Shown here one piece after another: positions 11,503-22,400 of a DNA stretch of 64,000 nt. The translations under genes and the position numbers were made by a program. Below the pieces are notes generated by a model, which was not told the DNA's origin, ran no database searches, and worked only from the letters and a program-made list of their open reading frames with translations. Location of the stretch: the NCBI RefSeq assembly GCF_036711975.1, contig NC_091976.1, forward strand, positions 33,108,001 to 33,172,000. The letters are read 5' to 3'. The stretch's first letter is position 1, and every line of letters begins with the position of its first letter. This DNA comes from Onthophagus taurus. Its lineage: Eukaryota; Arthropoda; Insecta; Coleoptera; Scarabaeidae.

Positions 11503-13952
11503 GTGCATCTTCTTACTGCAACTTAAAGTTCAACCAAAAATCGACGAAGAATTGTTTAAAACGAAACACCACGAATTGCGGCAAGATTAAGCAAGCAGCT
11601 ATTTATAATTTAATTTTAAAAACAACTAAAAGGATAAAAAAATTATTAAAACTGTAAACTAAACAAAATTGAAAAAAAAAATCATGTTAATAAATAAGAT
11701 AAAAATGCTAAAATCTTTTAACATAAACGGCAAAAATGTTATTATTACAAATTACGACTGCACTTCTTTGGGTTTTACCGTTCGAATGAAACACGTGTCT
11801 CGCATTCCACCCCCCCAAACGTAATAGGTAAAATGTTCCTTAGAAGTGCAGATTAATTGAGAGAAAATATGTTTTTATTTTGATCCCTTAGGCATGTCAC
11901 CAAATAAATTATTTACAATTAATTAGTTTTTCTTTTAATCCAATTAATTTCTCCTCTTACAACTTGACAAATTTATCATGGCCGATAATGTAAATCGTTA
12001 AAGTGAGATAGGCGAACTCATGACATTGACAACCAACGATGTGGCAACGTCGCTCCCTTCGTTTCTTTTTAAATAATGTAAGTAAATAACATGATATTCG
12101 AAACGAATATGTATATAGAAACCAGGATGGTTTTGAAACTGGCATAACACCCGCAAGTTTCTAGTTTTAGTTTTATTTCTGATATCATCGGCTGTCAAAG
12201 CAGCGTTAAAGAGAGATAGGCGAACTCGTGACATTGACAATCAACGATCTGGCAACGTCGCTCGCTTTCAATACTTTAAACAGTAATTAGTCTTCCTTTA
12301 ACAATATCTAATCCTCTGTCAACTCAATACATACTCTGTTGCCTGAAGATTTTTGTCTTCTGTCAGCAGAATCTAGTCTTCTGTAAGCAAAATCTAGTTC
12401 TCTGCCAGCAGGGTCTAGTTTTTTGCCAGCATTATTTAGTCTTTCATTAACAGTATCTAGTCTTCAGTCTCCTATTTGTAATATTTAGTCTTCCATTAAC
12501 AGTGCCTAATCTTCTGCCAACATATTCTGGTATTTAGAACTATATAAGCAGCAACGTAGTTCTTTCTCAGCAGTATCTAGTCTTCTGCCAGTAAAATTTA
12601 GTCTTCTATAGCAGTTTCCGGTTTTCCATTAACAGTATTTAGTCTTCTGACATGTGTCATTAATCAAAACATTAATCATTCCTACTAAGATCAATTTGAT
12701 TTTAAAAGTAATGTAAGAAATGACATTGACAACCAACGATCTGGCAACGTCGCTCGCTTTGTTTCTTTCTGAATAGGCCATAACGTCACTTAGAACTTAT
12801 TTCTGAAGGAAGTTCTAACATAGCATTCGAAATCGTGTTACGGATTCCCGGATTACCCGAAAATTTCTAGTTTTAGTTTTATTTCTCATATCATCGGCTG
12901 TGGAAGCAACGTTGCTAGATCTACGACACATGGCATAACCTCAGAATAACCATAATTACTGTTATTCTGTGGCGAAGCAAGCGACGTTACCAGATCGTTG
13001 TCGATGACTGTAGAAATAGCGCCCGCCAAAAATTTAGTACATACAAGTGTCAAAAAATGTCGAGTCCTTCTTTTAAATATTTCAACAGGTTGTTACAACC
13101 ACACAGCGAGTACCAAAGTCGTTTTAAGCGTTTCTACAGTGGCGTATCGTGTTCATGAGATTTTTTGGTCTAAGATGGACCGACAAGTGTGACGACACCG
13201 TCTTGCTGAAGAATGAATCCTTTTCTTCATGGCGTAGCAAACCATCATAGAAGGTTCTTGAGTAATTAACATTGGTTTTGGTGGTTGCGAAGCGACTTAA
13301 TCGTAAAAATCATCTCAACGGTTAAAAGAACTTTTAATAAATGAGCACCAGCGATCAGGCGAATCGATACTGATGCTTAGCTAGTTTACCATTTTCCTGA
13401 TCGAACACTCCGGGTTGCGTTGTGTTTAGGAACAACATTACATGAGGAATCCAATAAAATTAACGGAAAAAACAATAAATCACAATGTAAAAGTCAATTC
13501 ATTAAAAAAAGAAGACGGAAACTTTTTCAACACTCTGTATATCGTAATATACAAGCTTCTCAGAAATACATATAAGGGGAAAGGAGATGTTTTGACTAAT
13601 TATGTCGAGGTTGTTTGCGGTCGAGGCTCGGTGAATAAGATTAAATTATCCTAAAATTAAGTATCATAATGAAATGTCTCGGTCTCATGTTTTGAATAAA
13701 TTAGTCGCTTGCGAGTGAGGCTCTGTGATTAAGACTGTATTAACCTAAAACTGATCATATTATAACGATAATTAAGCCGAGATGGTTTACAGCCGAAGCT
13801 CATTGAATATGATTATCTCAACTTGAAGCTGCTCATCATTTTGTCATGCCCATATGAAACACACTGTGTTAATTAATTATCGTAACCTACGTAACCTGTG
13901 TAAAATTGGCTGCATATCTCAATATGTAGTGGTAGCTTGCATAATTTTAAAT
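11503..13952. repeat. Intergenic region of mixed degenerate repeats
   Basis: Three direct copies of a segment reading gacattgacaaccaacgatctggcaacgtcgctc (split by small changes) occur near 12,020, 12,230 and 12,720. An inverted copy lies near 12,970. Between about 12,290 and 12,660 a degenerate minisatellite with a period of about 24 bp repeats tctagtcttctgccagca-like words. Between about 13,610 and 13,860 three diverged units of about 90 bp carry a gaggctc...gaataagatta theme. No coding gene is supported. Confidence 0.6.
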
Positions 13953-14824
13953 TATACTCTGTTTTTAAACCAGGAGGAGTATTTTAAATTTGTCACCAGA
14001 TTGACCTTGCACGTGATTGGTTGAATGCGAGGAAGGTTCACACACAGGTAATTTTGAATTTGAATTTGAAGGTTAGGTAATTGATAATTCGACAGTTTCG
14101 TGTCATTATTGTATATTTTGTGTTCTTAAACCCTTTTTTACTTTGATTATATATGATATGGATTGAGCCAACGAGAGAGATAGCTTGCGAAAGGTGATCG
14201 AACCGAGATAGACATAGAAGCGTACTGACATATAATGGGCGTGCGTTAATTTATAAGATAAAAAACTATCAATTAGAAGTAACATTTATAATACTTACAG
14301 GTGATGTGAAACTGTATTATCGCGAACTTTGCACTCGAAACATTTTTAAACATAACGGTGTGACTGGCTGTGACACAACAAAACGATAAACGTCAAATGG
14401 AAGAGGTTTGACACTTTTGTGCGCATGCGCCCGTCTATCTTATGTTACTTTATCTTATGTTACTGTATCTTATGTTCGTATGTCTATCTTTGTTACACTT
14501 TCACATTATCGCTTTCCATCTGCGTCTATTCACCTTGAGCCACATTTTTGTTAGTAGATATATTCAGTTAGCTCAATCCATATTATATATAATCAAAGCT
14601 TTTTTATTATATTTTGAAATAAATACACTCATAACTTCAATGTTAATTTGTATGTATAGTGTTGACGATAACAAACGAAAATAAATATAATAATAAGTAA
14701 ATAAATAAATAATAATTATTAATTTAAATTTACCGCCAAAATATCTAGTGATATTTTCTGGTGATTTTTCCCAGTGTAAATCTGACTTTCGCGTTTACTC
14801 CTCCTGGTTTAAAAACAGAGTATA
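13953..14824. mobile_element. Terminal-inverted-repeat element, copy 1 (with nested insertion)
   Basis: The left end reads actctgtttttaaaccagg then aggagta. The right end is the inverse, tttactcctcctggtt then taaaaacagagta, giving inverted ends of at least 26 bp. No transposase is encoded, so this is a non-autonomous DNA element (MITE-like). Subterminal sequence is shared with copy 2 at 15.35-15.74 kb, except for the inner insertion at about 14,140-14,600. Confidence 0.8.
14140..14600. mobile_element. MITE nested inside the 13.95-14.82 kb element
   Basis: The segment begins ctttgattatatatgatat then ggattgagccaa, and ends with the inverse, ttagctcaatccatatt then atatataatcaaag. The inverted ends are about 28 bp long. 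Copy 2 of the host element lacks this block and reads straight from aaaccctt into ctttattatattttg, so an empty site is available. Inside are several gttactttatcttat-type short repeats and no open frame of note. Confidence 0.8.
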
Positions 14825-14924
14825 GTTCTAGTGCAAGTGTTAGTTCTAGTTTTAATTGTTATTCAGCGCTAAGTTGTATATTTTTAAATTTCGGGTTTAG
14901 CCCTGTGTCTTCAGACGCTGAATG

Positions 14925-15352
14925 TTAGGTAAGGTTAGTTTTGTTTACAAACATTAATTATACCATGAAGTATTCTTTGGCAATTAGTAATGGCAATTAT
15001 AGCGTGAAGTTTTCTTTTGTAATGTCAATTATAGCGTGAAGGAATGTTCGGTAAGGTTAGTTTTGTTTACAAACATTAATTATACCATGAAGTATTCTTT
15101 GGCAATTTGTAATGGCAATTATAGCGTGAAGTTTTCTTTTGTAATGTCAATTATAGCGTGAAGGAATGTGAGGTAAGGTTAGTTTTGTTTACAAACATTA
15201 ATTATACCATGAAGTTTTCTTTGGCAATTAGTAATGGCAATTATAGCGTGACGTTTTCTTTTGTACTGTCAATTATAGCGTGAAGGAATGTTAGGTAAGG
15301 TTAGTTTTGTTTACAAACATTAATTATACCTTGAAGTTTTCTTTGACAATTA
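14925..15352. repeat. 122-bp tandem repeat, about 3.5 copies
   Basis: The word aggttagttttgtttac recurs near 14,931, 15,053, 15,176 and 15,298, a period of 122-123 bp. Within each unit aattatagcgtgaag appears twice. The array lies exactly between the two related terminal-inverted-repeat elements. Confidence 0.85.
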
Positions 15353-15736
15353 TAGTCTGTTTTTAAACCAGGAGGAGTATTTTAAATTTGATACCAGAGT
15401 GACCTTGCACGTGATTGGTTGAATGCGAGGAAGGTTCACACAGGCAATTTTGAATTTTGATTTTGAATTTGAAGGTTAGGTTATTGACAATTCGACAGTT
15501 TCGTGTCATTCTTAAACCCTTCTTTATTATATTTTGAAATAAATACACTCATAACTTCAATGTTAATTTGTATGTTTAGTGTTGACGATAACAAACGAAA
15601 ATAAATACAATAATAAGTAAATAAATAAATAATAATAATTATTAATTTAAATTTACCGCCAAAATATCTAGTGATATTTTCCTAGTGTAAATCTGACTTT
15701 CGCGTTTACTCCTCCTGGTTTAAAAACAGAGTATAG
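15353..15736. mobile_element. Terminal-inverted-repeat element, copy 2
   Basis: The ends are the same as in the element at 13.95 kb: ctgtttttaaaccagg then aggagta on the left, and tactcctcctggttt then aaaaacagagtat on the right. At about 384 bp it is shorter because it lacks the nested MITE and a small additional block. The shared interior (the cgtgattggttgaatg and ttatattttgaaataaat segments) shows both come from one family. Confidence 0.8.
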
Positions 15737-16486
15737 TAACCAGATGTTGACAGCTGATCGAACGTTATTGTTGAGATTATAGTACGCTTTGTATTTTTCT
15801 CGCGATCGTTTTTAGGAACTTTCGTCGCGTTGCAATACCAATTTGTGATATTGGTTGCATACTTTATACAATAATAAATTAACACACTGTACGTACTGGA
15901 ATACTTTTGTTGGGCACTGTATACCGTATCACCAGCCAAGATAGGTTTGCCAAAATGATCATGGGACATAAAATTATAGGAATATTTTATGGATGTGAAA
16001 ATCGTAGGAAAAATTTAAAAAAATATTCCTTTCATTTACGAATAAGAATACATTTTATTACAAAATCAACGCAATAATATAAAGTTTTAATCCAAAACTA
16101 TTCCATTAATGAAATTCCTTAAACATAACCCCAAGATCAGAGTACATAAAAAATACAGTCAACCTCTATGTTTATGTTTTAACTTAAATTCTATTTTTAT
16201 TACCTGACACTATTTGTTAATTTATATACAACCTCGCGTAAAAAAAGCACTTATCCTCCTAAATCAACTAATCATAATCATTAGATAAAGCTTTAAGTTT
16301 TACACCTACCGAGATTACATTGCAGCAAATATTTTCATCGAAAATAAAAAAAAATATTCAACCACTTCACGCACTTATTTACGGCCGGCGAAGGTCCCAA
16401 AGATGTGCATTAAGAGATTAATAATTAAAAATAATACTGTACATACTTGTTTCGGCTCACTTTGAGAATTTCATATTTTTTTTTAA
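15737..16486 (-). other. 3' UTR and downstream flank of e(y)3
   Basis: No protein is supported here. On the minus strand an AATAAA signal lies at 16,059-16,054 (TTTATT on plus), which would end the e(y)3 transcript near 16.03 kb. I looked on the minus strand for cysteine/histidine-rich PHD finger exons that could follow the e(y)3 stop and found none. Confidence 0.5.
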
Positions 16487-19400
16487 TTAATTCGCACTCA
16501 CTTTCCGAGGACCCATTTGATTCGTGCATAAATTACAATCTTCATCCGATGAATCCGAACTGGAACTATCCGAATCGGAACTCGTCGTATCTGAATCTGA
16601 ACCTGAACCATCCGATTGGCTGTCATCATCATCACGAACAATCGATAAAGTTTGATTCATCATTGTATTTAATGGTAAATTATATATTTCATTTGGAGAA
16701 TACTCCTATTTAAAAAAAAAAAACAAAATTAATTATAAAATCGCAACCTTAATAAACATTTTACTTTATAATGATCGGTGTATTGCCCAGGAACCAAAGC
16801 GATTGGATAACTCCCAACTTTTCCTTTATCCAAAACTTTAAATCTCCCTTTCGGATAATTAATAGTAAAAGTTTGCAAATCCATACAAGCTTTACGATCC
16901 TCCTTTCTTGTACGATTAAACGACAGGTTCCAAGACGCAGCCGATTGCATCGCTTGTTGGGTTAAATCGTGTTTACTCTTCTCTTGGCTTACAACTAAAT
17001 TAAGCGCTTTTTGTTTATTGATGATGTCTTTAGTGTGTCGATCACGCTGATGTTTACAATACTCCTCGTATTTTGGCTGAAAATCCGAGTACATAATATC
17101 TAAAATATCCGCACTCGCCACAGCTGTTAATCCCATATCGCACATTGCTTCCGAAGCTAAACAACTTTCCCTTATAAAATCCCTTTCTTGCATATCAACA
17201 GGTCTTCTTTGAATACCTACAAATTAATAATCGTTAAAAATTTATTAAATAAAAATTAATAAACATTACCTGGATATTTTCGTTTAAAAGATTTTATCCC
17301 TAAAAATTGGGCAACTTGTTCCTGGATCATGTAAGGCCCGGATCCGCTCCAATAATATTCAGCAAGTTGATCAGGGGATATGATGTCATCTTGTTCCGGG
17401 TGAACTTCAAGCCGGCTACCTTTTCGTACTTTAACACTTTCGGTAGTTGCAGTGCTTTGAACGGAACTTTGGGTATCATCGATATCAGCAACAGCAAGAA
17501 CCTAAAAATAAATAATTTGCATTTAATTTAGTGGTTAATTTTAAATGTCAAATTTATTAATACAAAATATACTCCGCCATCTATCGGTGGAAATTTAAGT
17601 TAAAGAGGCGCGGTAAATTCAAATTAATATAAACGTAGACTTTAATTATTAGATAACATATTAATAATTAACAAGATCAATTTATTATGAATAGCGATAT
17701 CTTAATTCAAATTAATATAAATATGGGCTTTAATTATACATTAGATAACACATTAATAATTAACAAGATTAATTTATTCCCAACAGCGACATCTTAATAA
17801 TTCAATCAGAAATGTAAACGCAATAGAATAAAATATGATAATTTTTAAAAAATTGGAATTATGTTAATGTTAACATGTTCGTTATAAGGGAAATGAGAAG
17901 ATAAAACTGGAAAACTTTTTAATGATAATAAATTTGAACAAATGTTTTTATATCTACATAGATTAATTGAATTTTGTGTAAATAGGTGGTGCTGATAAGA
18001 AATGTCATATAAAATTAAATGGCAGAGAAAAAATTTTGACATTTAATGAAAAAACGTTTCTAAGTAAAGCTAACACTGTCCCAAGTAGAATGCCAAATAC
18101 GAATACAAAACGACCTATCTCACAACACATACGGGTTTGCGACAAGGAAATCCATTATCAACCCTTTAATTTCACAAAAAAAGCTATAAGACAAGCGAGT
18201 ATTAATAAAAGAGGGACAAATATAAATAAGAGTGTACAAATACTGGCATATGCCGATCATATGGACGTCATAGAACTAAGATAGATATGGTAGAAGCGAA
18301 ATCACACACGTGTGGGCCTGAATTACCTTTAGGGCGGCCCGACTGTCCGTGAAAATGTTTATCAATGCACATTTCTGTCCCTTTTCTAGGTTCAAAATGG
18401 TGCAGAGGTTATAGCAAGAACTTGAAAAATGGTTATGTCCGAGCTGAGGGGCAATTTAATGCGGCTATTTGGTTCCAACTGTCTTTGAAGCATCGGTGTA
18501 CCAGGCAAGGGCTCCTCTTTTAAGATGAAGCTCGCCCTTCACCCAATCATCCCTGCTTCTAAATATGACCTTATAAAGAAGATACTTATACACATATATA
18601 GAGGAATCCAAGAACAGGGACAGTGACGCAGACGTTTTAACCATGAACTGTATCAAAAATACAAGGAACCGGATATAGTAACTATAAAAAATTGAAAGAC
18701 TGAGATGGATAGCATATGTGTAGCACACGAATGATGAAAGTGGAATGAACGGAACAAATAGATAGACAAACACCGGTAGGACAGAGATTGAGAGGAAGGC
18801 CAAAGACGAAATATATGGACTAGGTGGAGAAACTAGAGAGCAGTGGCCCGTAATAACGAGGAATACATTTCTAAACAAGCTAGGGATGTTAGATGAAGTC
18901 TAATAATGTTCATAAACGTCTTTATACATTTAACGGTGATAATAGGCCATACAAACAGACCGAGTTTGAATTGATGTTTGTTTAATTGAGAGTTTGAGTG
19001 CTAAATGCTATCTTAAATCTTGAAGGTAATTTTCGGCTTGGTTCTCCATATTCTTTTAAAAGTATGGAAATTTTCTTCTTCTAAATGAGAAACATTCCTC
19101 CCAAGTAATACGAAAACGTTTATTTTCGCATTTTCTTATATTATTTTCATCTTGATACCCAATAACTTGTCGTAAAGTTATTTAACGTAAAAAATAAATA
19201 ATTGAATAAGTACTTACATTTAAAAATAGTATAAATTCCCAATAACCACATCAAAACTACATATATCAAACACTTCCTCTCCCGATTTAAACTAGATTGT
19301 TTAAGTAGTAACAACTTTGAATTTTTCTTATAATATTTATAAAGTTTAATGAATTTTATTAATATCAAAAAAATTACTTACTTTAGCTGGTGTATGAGCC

Positions 19401-22400
19401 CTACTGGAATGAATATCAGCACTCATCCTCGTTTCTTCCTCAATGAGTACAACATCGCTGCCGCCATCTGAAGAAATTTTCTCACCGGTCACACTTTCTG
19501 TATTGCCGGTATCGTCAACGCCAGGAGGTGACTCAATTACTTCTCGATGATGATGATGATGCGTTGGAGGCAAGGGTTGAGGAGGGTGCTCTTCTTCTTT
19601 CGGATCATCGTCCGGTATTTCGATAATTTCGTCCACAGCCAGTCGCCTGTAATCGGATGTCTCGACGATTTCTTCTTCGAGCAGCAGCTTTGATCTCGTC
19701 GACACTCTTTGCTGCTGCATTCACACAAAAATCCAAATGTCAGTTTCAGTTCAGTCAATTTTTGGAAGGCGGTGTTGTTGGCATTTTTATTTTATTCTTG
19801 CACGTAGGGTCTTATTTATATATATATATGTGTATTTTTTTTTTTGATTAATAATGTACGATTATAAAATTAAACATATTATTAAACGTATGTGTGAGCT
19901 TAGAAACGAGGCTTTAAAAATAAAATTTTGTAAATAAAATCGCATCGTGGGGTACCCCACTTTTTTCTATAAATATCACTCTAGGCACTGCACGTGGGAA
20001 ATCAGAAAGAGATGTATATACGATATTTTTAGATAAATAAATGATTCAAAAAAAATTTAAATAACATACGTTTAATGTTTCCTCTTTTTTAATTAATTTT
20101 ATTTATTTTTTTTTTAACTTTTTTAATTTTAAGGTTTATTTTCCACTTTCAACTCACCCTATTCCCACCTCTAGAGCCTCCTCTCGAGCCCCTACCTCTT
20201 CCCCTGCCTCTCGTCCCAGCTCCACCTCCGCGAGGTTTTCTCGGTTTGATCCCGAGCGTCGTACAAACGGACGGCCCCCTACAACTACGTTTAGGCCTTC
20301 CGGTATCTTCAACGACCGGCGTCGTCACTTCCGTTTCTTCATCTTTCGGATCTTTAAATTCTTCCCGAACAACCAGCGGAATTTTTCTGGGTCGTCCTCG
20401 TTTTCGAGGCGGCGGCGGCACAACAACCGGCGGAATCGCAACAATTTGACTTTGAACTTGCGGTTGCAAGTTTTGTTTTTGTTGGGATTGGGTGTTAATT
20501 TGAAAGGTGGGAATCGCATCGATCGGGTCTTCAACGATTGATGTGTTATCTTTGACTTCGATTTCTTTCTCACTAAAACTAGGCAAATCAATCAAATCAA
20601 TTTTAGCACGCTTAGTTTCGCTGTCATGTGATTGTTCCGACCCCCTCTTTAATTTTTGATCGGAAACTATATGGGCGTGACCCCCTTCTTTAGAAAATTT
20701 TAATTTTATTTTCGCCAATTTTTCGATTTCTTCGCTAGCTTCTCTTTTTCGACTCTCTTTAGTGTTAATTTTTAAAACAATTCGTTCTTGTTTTATTTGA
20801 TCCTCGAAATCGATTGATTCTAACGTTTCATCAACCGGTTTTACAATCGGTTTAATTTTAATTTTAGGACTCCCTTCTTTTTTTTCGTGCCGATCTTCTT
20901 CTTGGGGTTTTATTAAAGGTTTTATGGTGATCTTAGGGGAACATTCTTCATCATCAGGGGGTTTAATCGGCTTTATTGTAATTCTTGGGCTATGCACCAT
21001 TTCTTCATTTAACATTTTCCCATCATCCCCTTTAATTGGTTTTATTGTAATTCTGGGACTATGAGAACGATCATCATCTTTTAAATCTTTCAAATCTTTG
21101 TAATCTTTATAATCCTTGTAATCTTTTGAATCATCATCCGGTCGAATTAAAGGTTTTATTGTAATTCTTGGACTAATTTTAGGTTCATCTTCGGGTTTAA
21201 CAATCGGTTTTATCGTTATTTTAGGGGTAAAATTCTCCTCGTCGTTTTTGATCGTTTTAACAACCGGTTTAATCGTGACTTTAAGTGACGATGACGATGA
21301 GGAGGTTTCGATTTTTTGATGTTTAACTTTTGGGCTACACGGTCGATTTGGACTCATATTTCTAATTAATAATTTTGGAATCGATTGTTCTTGCTCGTCA
21401 ATTTGGGGGCTTTGTGGGCGAACGGGTTTTATTATCAACTTGGGAATCACATCTTTTTTTTGACTTTTTTGATCTTTCGGGTCGTATATTTTCAAAATCG
21501 AATCTTCTTCTTTAGGACTATCAATCTTATGTTTTGTTATTGTGAGTTTTAACACTTCTTTCGTTGACATTTTAGAACTATATTGAGGGGTTAAAACTTC
21601 CTCCTCTTTACCCTCAATTACAGGTGACTCAACATCAATCACCAAAGGTTGAATTTGTGAACAAGATTGCGATGATATTTGAGGAAGCAAATTTGATTTT
21701 TGCGATTCTTGTTCGATCATTGATTTATTTCGCGACGATTTATTTATCTTCGTCGTCTCAATTATATGTTGCACTACAACATTCTCTTCTTCAATATCTA
21801 ATATTTCTAAATTATCTTTATTTACATCTTTATTAACCTCAATTTTCATTTCATCACTTTGAGTTTGATTCGCTGTTAAAGCAGCTGCCGTTGCGATCAC
21901 TTCAGTATCATCAGCTGTTGGATATCTAATTCTCTCCTCAACATGAACTGACTCAATATCTTTCTCATATTCAATAACTGGGGTATCCACAACTGATTTA
22001 TTATCAGTTTGAGTCAAATCAATGTGATAATATTCCATATTCGATGGCTCACAAATCGCTAAAGCAGCTATATTCCCCTCATCTAAAGAATCTGGAATCA
22101 CTGAAATTGACTTAATTTTTTCTTGGACTATTTCAGATTGTGTATTATACGATTCATCTTGTTTTAAATCAGAATCATCTGATTTCATTGGAATTTCATT
22201 ATCTTGAATCGTTAAAGTATCTTCTTGTCTTTGATTTTCATCACATATTTGAGAAGATTCAACGTTTTCGGAATTATTTAATTCAATAATTTCTTCTGAT
22301 TCAATTTTCTCTTGGAAATTTTTAGTATCTAATTCTTTTTCTTCAACAATTTCTATTTTATTTTCCTTCAATTCAAGGACTTTTTGTATTAAACTTTCAG

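Noticed and set aside
15706-15969. Minus-strand frame of 87 residues starting MSHDHFGKPILAG
   Set aside because: It overlaps the end of the inverted-repeat element, has no splice context and no family resemblance, and lacks the Cys/His pattern of the missing PHD fingers.
19346-19720. A separate minus-strand gene starting at the ATG near 19,720 (124 residues)
   Set aside because: That ATG lies within the splice acceptor. The frame joins in phase with the 4.9-kb exon upstream and the SAY-domain exons downstream, so it is exon 2 of e(y)3.
20149-20157. The stop at about 20,149 as the true end of the 1.6-thousand-residue protein
   Set aside because: An AGG|GTGAGT donor lies just before it and the next exons continue in frame. 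The apparent stop is in the intron.
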